Below, one piece after another: positions 51,951 through 62,004 of a stretch of 64,000 bases of DNA. Positions within the stretch are counted from its first letter, which is position 1. Each line of letters begins with the position of its first letter. The notes beneath the pieces are model-generated. The model did not search any database. It saw only the letters and a list, made by a program, of their open reading frames with translations, and was not told the origin of the DNA. Origin of the DNA: Methanolobus sp. UBA32 (lineage in GTDB: Archaea > Halobacteriota > Methanosarcinia > Methanosarcinales > Methanosarcinaceae); NCBI GenBank assembly GCA_002507205.1, contig DAZF01000050.1, positions 50,825 through 114,824 on the forward strand, given 5' to 3'. Made by a program: the position numbers and the translations under genes.

Positions 51951-52243
51951 CCGACTTCCCCTGACATGGCATTTTTGTCAATGCCACCTGTTAACCCCAA
52001 AGAATATACAAACTGCTAAAACAAATTGCAGAATAATGAAATACTGATTTAAAGGAAATCCCTTTCTCTGTTCAATATTTATGGTCATATTATATTAAAT
52101 GTGTTTTTGCTAAGCATGTGCACTAAAAACCATACAAAAACAGAGATGATATAACAACAGGATTAACTGAAATTTAAGCTAAAATTGGCATCATTTAAAT
52201 GATACAATAACAGACATAAACAAAAAAAGAGAGGATTTTAAGA

Positions 52244-52459
52244 TCAATCCTCTGCAGAAAAATACCACTGACAATCATCCGAGACCCTGTTCTGAATTTC
52301 GGACATATATTCCTCTTTATAGTGAGGAAGGTCTGCACTTGCGTATTTAGGGAAAACAAGTGAAACTTCCTTCTGATAGGTGGTTCCATCTGGACTTAAA
52401 CTCACACGGAACATAAGCTCAGGCCTGTTCCCATATTTTACAAGATCCGTACTACTCAC
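52244..52459 (-). CDS. Small protein of unknown function
   Basis: 71 aa from the GTG at 52459, 8 bases after GGAG. Beta-rich by appearance (ELMFRVSLSPDGTTYQKEV), with KYASADLPHYKEEYMSEIQ as a helix and a C-terminal CQWYFSAED. The frame opens three codons earlier at another GTG too close to the binding site. No family recognised. The 290-base gap after it (51951-52243) holds only AT-rich upstream DNA of the kinase. Confidence 0.55.
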   Translation of the reverse strand: MSSTDLVKYGNRPELMFRVSLSPDGTTYQKEVSLVFPKYASADLPHYKEEYMSEIQNRVSDDCQWYFSAED

Positions 52460-52665
52460 ATCATTCACTCCTTTTTATCTATTGTTTAATTGTCGTTGTA
52501 AGTTTCCACATCAACCCAAGCATATAGACCGGGAAGAATTATTCTGGAAACCTCTTCAAACTCACCAAAATACAAATGTACAATAACACATATAAACTAA
52601 TTGGTTTACATTAATGTGTTTTAAAGATTACAATGGTTAGTGCTTTTTGAAACGTTACTCCAAAA

Positions 52666-52673
52666 TAATATAT
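52666..52673 (+). promoter_or_regulatory. TATA box of the dUTPase gene
   Basis: TAATATAT, followed by CCC, is centred 26 bases before the ATG at 52696 with no ribosome binding site between, so the message is probably leaderless. Confidence 0.5.
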
Positions 52674-52695
52674 CCCATCAGATAAACCTACATCC

Positions 52696-53208
52696 ATGAC
52701 CCTTTTATCACGAAATGAGCTCAGAGCAATGATCAACAGCGAGATACCACTCGTTGAAAACATGACAGATATTGAGACACAGCTTCAACCAAACAGCGTA
52801 GAACTCACACTCAAGGGCATAGAAACATACACTGGTGCAGGAGCCGTGGATTTTGATAACAGTGAAAGGGAAACCCCTTCAACAGAACCGGTGGATTTTG
52901 ATGAAAATGGTTGGGCACACCTTGGCCCGGGCACATATAAGATCACTTTCAATGAAATTGTGAACATTCCCCTTGATCTCGCAGCTATCGCACGACCAAG
53001 GTCAACACTGCTAAGATGCGGAGCCAATATAGGAACAGCTGTATGGGATTCCGGATACAGGGGCAGAAGCGAATCAATGCTGATGGTACATAATCCACAC
53101 GGATTTAAGTTGAAAATGAACGCAAGGGTTATGCAACTATTATTCTTCAATCTCCACAGTGAACTTACAGAAGGATACTGTGGCAAATACCAGCATGAGA
53201 ACCTGTGA
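52696..53208 (+). CDS. dut: dUTPase of the dCTP-deaminase-like archaeal family
   Basis: 170 aa. Trimeric nucleotide-pool enzyme. Conserved: AAIARPRSTLLRCGANI, VWDSGYRGRSESMLMV and the end QLLFFNL. In dCTP deaminases the strand after the GYxG turn has a catalytic Glu next to a hydrophobic pair; by eye that position is Met here, so hydrolysis of dUTP without deamination is more likely. Biochemistry would be needed to exclude dCTP deaminase. Followed by an aldolase gene 54 bases on. Confidence 0.82.
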   Translation: MTLLSRNELRAMINSEIPLVENMTDIETQLQPNSVELTLKGIETYTGAGAVDFDNSERETPSTEPVDFDENGWAHLGPGTYKITFNEIVNIPLDLAAIARPRSTLLRCGANIGTAVWDSGYRGRSESMLMVHNPHGFKLKMNARVMQLLFFNLHSELTEGYCGKYQHENL

Positions 53209-53262
53209 CACAGTCTCCGGATTCACGTTAGAATTATCTATAATTAGAGCAATGACCCAAGC

Positions 53263-54057
53263 ATGAGTGAAATTGGCAAATCTGTCAGGATGGAAAGGAT
53301 CTTCGACCGCAATACAGGTAATACAATAATTATCCCAATGGACCACGGCGTTGGTGCAGGACCCATTAAAGGGATCATTGATCTGCCTACCACTGTTAAC
53401 AAGGTTGCAGATGGTGGAGCAAATGCAGTACTCGGACATATGGGACTCCCAAAGCACGGACACAGAGGGTATGGGAAAGACATTGGCCTCATCATACACC
53501 TGTCAGCATCAACATCCCTTGGACCTGATCCTAACCACAAAGTGCTTGTGACAACGATCGAGGAAGCTATTAAGGTAGGAGCAGATGCGGTGTCCATCCA
53601 CGTGAACGTAGGTGCTGAGGATGAAGCGGAAATGCTTCAGGATATGGGATATGTTGCCCGCCAGTGTGACGAATGGGGCATCCCATTACTCGCTATGATG
53701 TACCCAAGAGGTGCAAAAGTAACTTCCGAACATGATGTGGAGTACGTCAAGCATGCGGCAAGGATCGGAGCAGAACTTGGTGCTGATATTGTTAAGACAA
53801 ACTACACTGGAGACATAGACTCTTTCAAAGAGGTTGTCAGGGGATGCCCAGTACCAGTAGTCATTGCAGGCGGTCCGAGAATGGATACTGAGAGAGAACT
53901 TCTTGAAATGGTATATGATTCACTTCAGGCAGGCGGAAAGGGCGTTGCCATTGGAAGGAACGTATTCCAGTCAGACAACCCTACAAAACTCGTAGCTGAT
54001 ATTTCAAAGATAGCACACAAGGGAATGACCGTAGAAGAAGCACTCGGATCAGAGTGA
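53263..54057 (+). CDS. DhnA-type class I aldolase, paralogue (fructose-bisphosphate aldolase or ADH synthase)
   Basis: 264 aa, closely similar to the enzyme at 33876 ([47 protein letters not shown] with the Schiff-base Lys, [11 protein letters not shown]). Methanogens keep two such genes; one makes ADH for aromatic synthesis and the other may supply the ketofructose substrate or act in gluconeogenesis. Because it lacks aro neighbours, a central-carbon aldolase is my preferred reading. Confidence 0.8.
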   Translation: MSEIGKSVRMERIFDRNTGNTIIIPMDHGVGAGPIKGIIDLPTTVNKVADGGANAVLGHMGLPKHGHRGYGKDIGLIIHLSASTSLGPDPNHKVLVTTIEEAIKVGADAVSIHVNVGAEDEAEMLQDMGYVARQCDEWGIPLLAMMYPRGAKVTSEHDVEYVKHAARIGAELGADIVKTNYTGDIDSFKEVVRGCPVPVVIAGGPRMDTERELLEMVYDSLQAGGKGVAIGRNVFQSDNPTKLVADISKIAHKGMTVEEALGSE

Positions 54058-54069
54058 TTCCATCTTGTT

Positions 54070-54381
54070 TTAGTTTCCAGTGGAAACAAAGGGGTTTTGC
54101 CTGTTTTCCACACATTCATTCTTTTTAACTACTTTTTTATTAATAACCGGTATAAAAATCGGTGTGCTCATCCGGAATGACAGAGGGATTGCTGCAAACA
54201 AAAAGGATAAACTAAGATTTGAATGTTGAACAATATTACCAGATAGATGATTAAAAAACAGATAGAATAGCAAGAGCAAGGTCAGTGTTGAAATGACCAA
54301 TTGAATCATATAAGATGGTGGTACGATATGATTTGATTGAGATTCGACCTTGCTCAAAATATAAGATGTATGAACATGCAT
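54070..54381 (-). CDS. Doubtful small membrane protein
   Basis: 103-codon frame with two hydrophobic segments (VISTLTLLLLFYLFF and SFLFAAIPLSF) and a basic tail KKVVKKNE. No ribosome binding site, no relatives recognised. AT-rich DNA often gives such frames by chance. The rest of this gap (54382-54529) is the upstream region of glyS. Confidence 0.22.
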   Translation of the reverse strand: MHVHTSYILSKVESQSNHIVPPSYMIQLVISTLTLLLLFYLFFNHLSGNIVQHSNLSLSFLFAAIPLSFRMSTPIFIPVINKKVVKKNECVENRQNPFVSTGN

Positions 54382-54529
54382 ATAACCCTAATGAAGGCAA
54401 TTAATGTAAATAGCGACATACATTGAGAATCATGTGAACATATGACTTTCAAAGTACTTTCGTTACTATTAAATGCAATGGGCATATCGAGAGATTCATA
54501 ATAATCAGTTACAATTCAGAGGATATTCT

Positions 54530-56275
54530 ATGGATAAATACGAGCAGGTAATAGAACTGGCAAAGCGCCGGGGATTCTTATGGAACTCATTTGAACTTTA
54601 CGGCGGTACCGCCGGATTTTACGATTACGGACCTCTTGGAAGTACCCTGAAAAGAAGAATTGAGCAGATATGGAGAGAAACCTATGTGGTCCAGGAAGGC
54701 TACATGGAGATCGAGGCACCCACTATAGGAATAGAAGAGGTGTTCGTAGCTTCAGGCCATGTGGGAGGATTCTCAGACCCGCTCTGCGAGTGTAAGAACT
54801 GTGGTGAAGCTTTCAGGGCAGATCACCTTGTGGACAAAATAGTAGCTGTTGCAGATGCGCTCAGCAATGAAGAGCTTGACAGAGTAATCAGGGAAAACAA
54901 CGTCAAATGCCCCGAGTGTGAAGGCGAACTTGGAGAAGCATACGAGTTTAACCTCATGTTCAAGACCAGCATAGGACCTGGCACAGGAAGACAGGGATAC
55001 ATGAGACCTGAAACAGCACAGGGAATGTTCGTGGACTTTTTGAGACTTGCCCGTTTCTACCGTGAGAAACTCCCATTCGGTGCAACCCAGATAGGAAAAT
55101 CCTACCGTAATGAGATATCACCAAGACAGGGAGTTATCAGGCTTCGAGAGTTCACCCAGGCAGAAGCGGAGATATTCATTGACCCTAATGACAAGAAACA
55201 CCCCAACTTCAGCAGGTTTGCTGATACAATAGTCAATCTCTATTCAGATGAAGCCCAGGATAAGGGTGTAGTAGAGAAGATGACACTTGGTGAAGCTGTC
55301 GACAAAGGAATCATTGCACACGAGTTCCTTGCATACCAGATAGGACTTACCAATCATTTCCTCCAGCGTATAGGAGTCATAGGTGACAAACTGAGATTCA
55401 GGCAGCACAAGAAAGATGAGATGGCTCACTATGCCATTGACTGCTGGGATGCCGAGATCGAGACTGACAGGTTTGGATGGGTCGAAGTTGTCGGAATTGC
55501 AGACAGGACCGATTACGACCTGAATGCACATGCAGCAGTCAGCAAGACCGAACTTTCCATTTACAGAGAGTACAGCGAACCTAAGGTGGTTACCCAGTTT
55601 GTGGTCAAACCAAATATGGGTAAACTCGGACCACTCTTTAAAGGCAAGGCTAAGGCTGTGGCTGATGCATTGAAGGCACTGGGCCGGCAAGAGCTGGAAC
55701 AGGACAACATCACAGTCACAGTTGATGGTGAAGAGGTCACAGTTCCAAAGGAGATCGTGGAGTTTGCAGAAGAGACTGTGAAGATCAGCGGAGAGAACAT
55801 CGTTCCACACGTCATAGAACCTTCATACGGCATTGACAGGATATTCTATTCCACAATGGAACATGCCTTTGAAGAAGAGATGGTTGCCGGTAAGGAAGAC
55901 ACCGATGATGAAGCAAGGATCGTGATGAGATTCAAGAAAGAGGTAGCGCCTGTACAGGTGGCCATTCTTCCACTCCTTACAAGGGAAGAGCTCATCAACC
56001 CTGCAAGGGCAATCGAAACACAGTTGAAGCAGAAAGGACTGCTCGTCTCCTATGACGACTCCGGTACCATTGGAAGACGTTACAGAAGAAACGATGAGAT
56101 TGGAACACCTTATTCCATCACCATCGACTACGATACGCTTGAGGACAGCACTATGACCATAAGGGACAGGGATAGCATGAAGCAGGTCCGTGCCCCGATG
56201 GATGATATCGCAAACATTGTCCATGAAATGATCTACATGGGCAGAGATTTTGAGAGTGCCGGAAAGGCACTCTGA
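54530..56275 (+). CDS. glyS: Glycyl-tRNA synthetase
   Basis: 581 aa class II synthetase of the archaeal/eukaryotic alpha2 type. Motif region GFLWNSFELYGGTAGFYDYGP at the start, zinc-site pairs CECKNCGEAF and CPEC, RPETAQGMFV and the anticodon-binding domain from VAPVQVAILPLL to the end. Start at ATG 54530 with GAGGAT upstream; the frame extends back to 54473 without support. Confidence 0.96.
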   Translation: MDKYEQVIELAKRRGFLWNSFELYGGTAGFYDYGPLGSTLKRRIEQIWRETYVVQEGYMEIEAPTIGIEEVFVASGHVGGFSDPLCECKNCGEAFRADHLVDKIVAVADALSNEELDRVIRENNVKCPECEGELGEAYEFNLMFKTSIGPGTGRQGYMRPETAQGMFVDFLRLARFYREKLPFGATQIGKSYRNEISPRQGVIRLREFTQAEAEIFIDPNDKKHPNFSRFADTIVNLYSDEAQDKGVVEKMTLGEAVDKGIIAHEFLAYQIGLTNHFLQRIGVIGDKLRFRQHKKDEMAHYAIDCWDAEIETDRFGWVEVVGIADRTDYDLNAHAAVSKTELSIYREYSEPKVVTQFVVKPNMGKLGPLFKGKAKAVADALKALGRQELEQDNITVTVDGEEVTVPKEIVEFAEETVKISGENIVPHVIEPSYGIDRIFYSTMEHAFEEEMVAGKEDTDDEARIVMRFKKEVAPVQVAILPLLTREELINPARAIETQLKQKGLLVSYDDSGTIGRRYRRNDEIGTPYSITIDYDTLEDSTMTIRDRDSMKQVRAPMDDIANIVHEMIYMGRDFESAGKAL

Positions 56276-56337
56276 ATACTTTTTTGAAAATATAATACTT
56301 TCACCCTGCTTAGCTCAGGTTTAAAAGTATAAAGAGA

Positions 56338-56347
56338 GTATATATGG
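56338..56347 (+). promoter_or_regulatory. TATA box of hef
   Basis: GTATATATGG is centred 25 bases before the ATG at 56367. No ribosome binding site is present between them. Confidence 0.45.
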
Positions 56348-56366
56348 CAAACTCAGAGCCATAGAC

Positions 56367-58634
56367 ATGCCGGAATACATCAGACACCCTTTGATAAAAG
56401 AAGATACCGTTGAGCAGAGGCTATACCAGCTGGACCTGGCAGGTAAGGCACTTGACACATCCACATTGGTCGTACTTCCAACAGGTCTTGGCAAAACTGT
56501 CATATCCCTGCTCGTGATGGCATCAAGACTTGAGAAGTACGGTGGCAAGGTAGTGGTGCTCTCACCTACAAAACCGCTTGTAGAGCAGCATGCTTCTTTT
56601 TTCAAGAATGTGTTCAAAATTCCCGAAGAGGAAATTCTTACATTTACAGGTAGTGTGGACCCGGCCAAAAGGGCAGACATGTGGAAAAGAGGAAAGGTAA
56701 TCATTTCTACGCCACAGGTAATTGAAAATGACATACTGACCAGGAGAATAAGTCTTGATGATGTCACTCATATAACATTTGACGAGTCACACAGAGCCGT
56801 TGGTAATTACGCCTATACATACATCGCTGAAAAGTACTTTGAAACTGCAAAGAATCCGCTATGCCTGGGGATCACTGCAAGTCCAGGAAGCTCGGATGAG
56901 AAGATAGCCGAGGTCTGCGAGTCACTACATATCGAGTCGGTTGCAGTGAAAACTGAATCTGATAAAGATGTGATACCATACATACACAAGAAAGAGATCG
57001 AGTGGAAGCGCATCAACCTGCCTGACGGAATGAAGGACATAAAGGACCTGCTTGACAAGGTGCTTGAGGACAGGTTCAAGAAACTGACAGAGCTTGGATA
57101 TCCCATCTACAACCAGAAGTACGTCTCAAAAAAAGACCTCCTGAGCCTTCAGGCAAAACTTCAGGGAGAATTGAGAGGTTTACCCGAATCGTCAGTCTAC
57201 GGAGCAATATCGATACTTGCAGAGATCATGAAAGTGAATCATGCCGTTGAGATAGTAGAGACACAGGGACTCGAATCACTGCGTATGTATATGGAAAGGC
57301 TTGAAAATGAAGCTTATTCCAAAAGCGGAAGTAAAGCCTCAAAACGCCTTGCTGAAGATTTATATATAAGACAGGTGGCAAGGCGCGTTAAAGACTGTGA
57401 CCTTGAACATCCCAAACTGGAGCATGTAAAGAAGATAGTGCTTGAAGAACTTGGGGGCAAGCCACATTCGAGAGTCATAGTCTTTGCTAACTACCGCGAC
57501 ACTGCCGAGATGATCACAAATGCACTCTCTGAGATAGAAGGAATACGGCCTGTGAGGTTTGTTGGCCAGGCATCGAAATACAAGGACAAAGGTCTGACAC
57601 AGAAGCAACAGGTAGAGATCATCGAACAGTTCAAGGCTGGCGATTACAATGTACTTGTGGCAACATCCGTGGCAGAGGAAGGGCTTGATATCCCATCCAC
57701 TAACCTTGTCCTTTTCTATGAGCCCATACCCTCGGAGATAAGAAGTATCCAGAGAAAGGGCAGGACCGGAAGAAAGCATGAAGGTCGCGTGGTCGTACTG
57801 GTCACAAAGGGAACACGGGATGAAGCATACTACTGGAGCAGCCTTTCCAGGGAAAGGAAGATGCAAAGCAACATGAAAGAGCTTCAGGCAGCTATGCCTG
57901 CAAGGAAGAACAGCTCCATCACAGAAGACTTTACAACAGACATTGCTGATGAGCAGCAGAAAACACTGTTCCAGTATGACGATGATAATAAGAACATCAA
58001 AATAATCGTTGACCAGAGAGAGATACGCAGCTCTGTTGCCCGCAACCTGGACAGGAATGGTACGGAAATAATCGTTAAAACTCTGGAGGTGGGAGACTAC
58101 ATCCTGAGTGACCGCATAGCTGTTGAAAGGAAGGAATCACAGGATTTTGTCAGCTCACTTATAGATAAAAAGCTCTTCGAGCAGATTGCAAATTTATCCA
58201 GGGCATATGAAAAACCAGTACTTATCGTTGAAGGTGAAAGCCTGTTCAATTGCAGTGGAATGAATCCAAATGCAATACAGGGTGCATTATCTTCAATTGC
58301 ACTTGATTTCGGCGTTTCACTATTCTACACCCGTGATGCTGAAGATACGGCATCCCTGTTACTCCAGATAGCAAAAAGAGAACAGGCAGATGAAAAAAGA
58401 GAAGTGAACATGCACGGGAAGAAATCCGCACTCATGCTGCCACAACAGCAGGAATATGTCATCTCATCCATTCCTGATATCGGGCCAAAGGCTGCCCGCA
58501 GTCTGCTCCAGCATTTCGGTTCGGTGGAGGATGTGATGAAAGCAGATTATGAAGAACTGATCAAGGTTGATAATATAGGCCCGAAGACCGCAGCCAGGAT
58601 AAGGGAAATTGCCGGCAGCGAGTACAAGAGATAA
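56367..58634 (+). CDS. hef: Hef helicase/nuclease (XPF family)
   Basis: 755 aa. Archaeal fork-repair protein. N-terminal SF2 helicase: PTGLGKTVISLLV, DESHRAVGNYAY, GITASPGS and QRKGRTGR. A non-conserved linker follows, then the ERCC4 nuclease at about 545-690 with VDQREI, LEVGDYILSD and the catalytic ERKESQDF. Two helix-hairpin-helix units close it (IPDIGPKAARSLL, VDNIGPKTAARI). Both helicase and nuclease sites look intact, as in Pyrococcus Hef. Confidence 0.95.
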   Translation: MPEYIRHPLIKEDTVEQRLYQLDLAGKALDTSTLVVLPTGLGKTVISLLVMASRLEKYGGKVVVLSPTKPLVEQHASFFKNVFKIPEEEILTFTGSVDPAKRADMWKRGKVIISTPQVIENDILTRRISLDDVTHITFDESHRAVGNYAYTYIAEKYFETAKNPLCLGITASPGSSDEKIAEVCESLHIESVAVKTESDKDVIPYIHKKEIEWKRINLPDGMKDIKDLLDKVLEDRFKKLTELGYPIYNQKYVSKKDLLSLQAKLQGELRGLPESSVYGAISILAEIMKVNHAVEIVETQGLESLRMYMERLENEAYSKSGSKASKRLAEDLYIRQVARRVKDCDLEHPKLEHVKKIVLEELGGKPHSRVIVFANYRDTAEMITNALSEIEGIRPVRFVGQASKYKDKGLTQKQQVEIIEQFKAGDYNVLVATSVAEEGLDIPSTNLVLFYEPIPSEIRSIQRKGRTGRKHEGRVVVLVTKGTRDEAYYWSSLSRERKMQSNMKELQAAMPARKNSSITEDFTTDIADEQQKTLFQYDDDNKNIKIIVDQREIRSSVARNLDRNGTEIIVKTLEVGDYILSDRIAVERKESQDFVSSLIDKKLFEQIANLSRAYEKPVLIVEGESLFNCSGMNPNAIQGALSSIALDFGVSLFYTRDAEDTASLLLQIAKREQADEKREVNMHGKKSALMLPQQQEYVISSIPDIGPKAARSLLQHFGSVEDVMKADYEELIKVDNIGPKTAARIREIAGSEYKR

Positions 58635-58693
58635 GTTAACCCGAATATGATCCAAATTCAAAAATAAAGAGTGGTGTGGATATTCATCCACGC

Positions 58694-59170
58694 CTACAGA
58701 GAGTTACGCATTTTGACCACAATGTCCATGCAACGATCTATAACATCGAGATACTCAGTTACCCTCCTTGCATCAGACTCATCCTGCATTTCCTGTGCAA
58801 TTGCAAGCATCTTATTGATCATCAGGGATTCAAGGTCCAGAACTGAACCCTGTAACGGGGCTGAACTTGCTGAAATTTCCGTTTTTGCTTTCTTTTCCGG
58901 CGAAGTATGACCGGATTCTGCCGCAACCGGAGATTCCTTTTCTTTTATAGGAGAAGGTTCAGGTTTTGCAGGCGGCTGTGGAATTGTGGCTGAAGCTGGC
59001 TGACCACTGCCCCGGGGATCACGAACATTATCACATACAGGGCATAAAACACGCCCCTGGTAACGGAAGAGAGGAGCACCGCAATTAGCACAGTGTTGCG
59101 CCAGCATTGTACCACCAATCTCAAGCATCCGGGATATTTTCTGTATATTATCATCATCAGTATTTGACAT
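58694..59170 (-). CDS. SSSCA1 (autoantigen p27) family zinc protein
   Basis: 158 aa. Zinc ribbon CANCGAPLFRYQGRVLCPVC near residues 27-46, the family hallmark. A Pro/Ala/Glu-rich linker leads to a helical C-terminus. Function in archaea unknown; a DNA-segregation link was suggested for the human relative. AAGGAGATAAT precedes the ATG. Confidence 0.85.
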   Translation of the reverse strand: MSNTDDDNIQKISRMLEIGGTMLAQHCANCGAPLFRYQGRVLCPVCDNVRDPRGSGQPASATIPQPPAKPEPSPIKEKESPVAAESGHTSPEKKAKTEISASSAPLQGSVLDLESLMINKMLAIAQEMQDESDARRVTEYLDVIDRCMDIVVKMRNSL

Positions 59171-59288
59171 ATTATCTCCTTGTTTTTCAAAACATATATA
59201 ACAATGAAAGTCTTTTTATAGAATATAATTATTTAGGAGCTAATTAAGCAATCCTATTTTGATTTTAAGGTTATCAAGGTGATTCTAC

Positions 59289-59555
59289 ATGTCAAGTTTT
59301 GAACAAGTCATTGATGAATGTAAGCAGAAACTGGAATATATCGCAAACGATAATTCTGTGCCAAGAAATATCAGGCGCTCTGCAAATGAAATTCTAGATA
59401 CATTAAATAAAAAGGATGAACCTCTCTTTTTGAGAACATCATCCAGCATATCCATTCTTGAAGACATAAGCAACGACCCTAATATACCTGTCCACACAAG
59501 GACACTCATATGGGATGTTGCAAGCCAGCTCGAGACCATTCCGGTCGACGAGTAA
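59289..59555 (+). CDS. UPF0147 family protein
   Basis: 88 aa, helical. The segments [19 protein letters not shown] and [20 protein letters not shown] are the two repeats of this archaeal family. Function unknown. Divergent from the SSSCA1-like gene. Confidence 0.9.
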   Translation: MSSFEQVIDECKQKLEYIANDNSVPRNIRRSANEILDTLNKKDEPLFLRTSSSISILEDISNDPNIPVHTRTLIWDVASQLETIPVDE

Positions 59556-59718
59556 GCAAGCACAGGAAGTAATTATTCATTATTTCCTTTCTAACCTTTT
59601 TTGACCTGACCTTTATTATAACGCTTACAGTAATCTATTTTGCATACATTTTTTCGTTTTTCATGTCAGCTTTCGAAAAAGTGTTTATACCAGACTGCAA
59701 ATGAACTAAAGGATTGTA

Positions 59719-60354
59719 ATGATCAATAACATTTCCAGCAGGATCAAGGACAACTTCGAGGAAAAAGATAAAGCAAGAGAGAGCACTCTGGCACTTTCCA
59801 GGGATGTTGTGCGCAATTGCAGGACTGCAATGTACAGCATACACAACAAGGATTTCAAAAAAGCCAGTTCATTAATTGAAAAGGCCGCAGAGATGCTTGG
59901 AAAAATAGACTCCTTGCTCCAAACTTATCCTGACATATATTTTGCCGGATTTCTGGAACATGCACAGCAGGAATTTGTGGAATGTACCATCGTTTACGGA
60001 ATACTCAACAAAGACGACGGGAATGTAGCAATGCCAGGTCCGGAGGAACTTAAGGTAAGCGATGTGGCATACCTGAATGGTCTGGGAGATGTGAGCGGGG
60101 AACTCAGAAGACACATACTTGACCTTATCAGAAAAGGACAGCCTGAAGAAGGAGAAGGCCACCTTCAGATGATGGAAGAGATCCACAATTGCCTGATGAT
60201 GTTTGACTATCCTGATGCAATGACGCATGGACTTCGCCATAAGACAGACACGACAAGGTCCATCATAGAGAAAACCCGGGGAGACCTTACAAATGCAATT
60301 CGCCAGCAAAAGCTGGAAAAGGCTATGAAGGAATTTGAAAACAGAATTAATTAA
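59719..60354 (+). CDS. Archaeal translin-like RNase
   Basis: 211 aa, nearly all helix. Translin/TRAX fold: ARESTLALSRDVVRNCRTA, FLEHAQQEFVECTIVYGIL (acidic residues that bind metal in the RNase members) and GDVSGELRRHILDLIRKG. Archaeal members form octamers that cleave RNA, reported to act on tRNA processing fragments. Lies 30 bases before sepS and may share its message. Confidence 0.87.
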   Translation: MINNISSRIKDNFEEKDKARESTLALSRDVVRNCRTAMYSIHNKDFKKASSLIEKAAEMLGKIDSLLQTYPDIYFAGFLEHAQQEFVECTIVYGILNKDDGNVAMPGPEELKVSDVAYLNGLGDVSGELRRHILDLIRKGQPEEGEGHLQMMEEIHNCLMMFDYPDAMTHGLRHKTDTTRSIIEKTRGDLTNAIRQQKLEKAMKEFENRIN

Positions 60355-60384
60355 ATTCATTTTATAACATTACGAGGAAAAATT

Positions 60385-62004
60385 ATGAAATTCAATCCTG
60401 ATGATATCAAAAAAGCAGCAAGTGAGGATTTTGACGCTGCATGGAACATGGGGAAGAACTACATCAGTGAAACAAAGCTGAATGAGCAGTACCCGCACAT
60501 GACCCTCAAATACGGAAAACCACATCCTGTGTATGACACCATCTCGAAACTTCGTGACGCATACCTGAGAATGGGATTCGAGGAAATGATGAACCCGCTC
60601 ATAGTGGACGAGAAAGAGGTTCACAAGCAATTCAGCCATGAAGCACTTGCTGTTCTTGACAGATGCTTTTACCTGTCAGGACTGCCACGTCCCAATGTAG
60701 GCATATCCGACGAGCGTACCAGCAGCATCAGAGAGATACTTGGTGACATTGATGATGAGGCCATTGAGACCATCAGGAAGGTCCTTCATGCATACAAGAA
60801 AGGAGATGTGGAAGGAGATGACCTTGTACCGGAGATCGCCGCAGGAATAAGCATATCAGATTCACTTGTTGTTGAAATGATAGACCAGGTTTTCCCTGAG
60901 TTCAAGGAACTTATACCACAGGCGACAAAGAAGACACTCAGAAGTCATATGACATCAGGCTGGTTCATCAGCCTTTCATCAGTTATCGAACGTGCAAACC
61001 CGCCATTCAATTTCTTCTCCATTGACCGCTGTTTCAGAAGGGAACAGGATGAAGACGCGGCACGCCTCATGACATACTACTCCGCATCCTGCGTGATAAT
61101 GGATGAGAACGTCACCATCGACCATGGAAAAGCGGTCGCTCAGGGCTTGCTTTCACAGTTCGGGTTTGAGAAGTTCATGTTCAGGCCAGATGACAAGCGC
61201 AGCAAATACTATGTGCCTGACACCCAGATAGAGGTCTTTGCATATCATCCTAATCTGGTCGGTTCTAAGACCAAATACTCCGACGGATGGATAGAGATAG
61301 CAACCTTTGGTATTTACTCGCCTACGGCCCTTTCCCAGTACAATATACCCTATCCTGTGATGAACCTCGGACTTGGGGTTGAAAGACTTGCAATGATACT
61401 CCACGATGCAACTGACATCCGTTCACTCACATACCCACAGATACCACAATATTCTGAGTGGAAGATGACCGATAACGAGCTTGCAAGGATGACATACGTG
61501 GAGAATGTCCCGGAAACCGCAGAAGGCAAAGAGATCGTAAAAGCAATTGTAGCGGTTTGTGAAGAGTATGCAGCAACTCCAAGCCCATGCGAGTTCCCTG
61601 CATGGGAAGGAACAATTAACGGAAAGACAGTGAAGGTGGCAGTCATTGAGCCAGAGGAAGAAACTAAACTCTGCGGACCTGCTGTGTTCAATGAAGTGGT
61701 CACCTATAACAGCGACATTCTCGGAGTACCTGATAACAAGAAATGGAAGGAAGTACTCGAGAATCACTCCGCAAGGACAGGCGTGAGGTTCCTTGATGCA
61801 TTCGCCTGCCAGGCAGCAAAGGACATAGAGGATGCTGTTGCAAACGGTGAGAGCGAAGTTGAGACAAGAGTAAGGATAGTGAAAGTGCCTTCTGAGATAA
61901 ACATCCGTCTTGAGCCACTTGCACAGCGTTACATCACAAGCAACAAAAAGAAGATAGACATCCGTGGACCGGTATTCACAACCGTACGGGCAACCATCGA
62001 ATAA
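60385..62004 (+). CDS. sepS: O-phosphoseryl-tRNA(Cys) synthetase
   Basis: 539 aa. Charges tRNA-Cys with phosphoserine, which SepCysS then turns into Cys; confined to methanogens and a few relatives. Class II motifs visible: GFEEMMNPLIV, RSHMTSGWFISLSS (the phosphoserine-pocket His-x-Thr-Ser-x-x-Trp), SIDRCFRREQ and LGLGVERLAMILH. GAGGAA precedes the ATG. The next gene starts 41 bases before its stop. Confidence 0.96.
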   Translation: MKFNPDDIKKAASEDFDAAWNMGKNYISETKLNEQYPHMTLKYGKPHPVYDTISKLRDAYLRMGFEEMMNPLIVDEKEVHKQFSHEALAVLDRCFYLSGLPRPNVGISDERTSSIREILGDIDDEAIETIRKVLHAYKKGDVEGDDLVPEIAAGISISDSLVVEMIDQVFPEFKELIPQATKKTLRSHMTSGWFISLSSVIERANPPFNFFSIDRCFRREQDEDAARLMTYYSASCVIMDENVTIDHGKAVAQGLLSQFGFEKFMFRPDDKRSKYYVPDTQIEVFAYHPNLVGSKTKYSDGWIEIATFGIYSPTALSQYNIPYPVMNLGLGVERLAMILHDATDIRSLTYPQIPQYSEWKMTDNELARMTYVENVPETAEGKEIVKAIVAVCEEYAATPSPCEFPAWEGTINGKTVKVAVIEPEEETKLCGPAVFNEVVTYNSDILGVPDNKKWKEVLENHSARTGVRFLDAFACQAAKDIEDAVANGESEVETRVRIVKVPSEINIRLEPLAQRYITSNKKKIDIRGPVFTTVRATIE

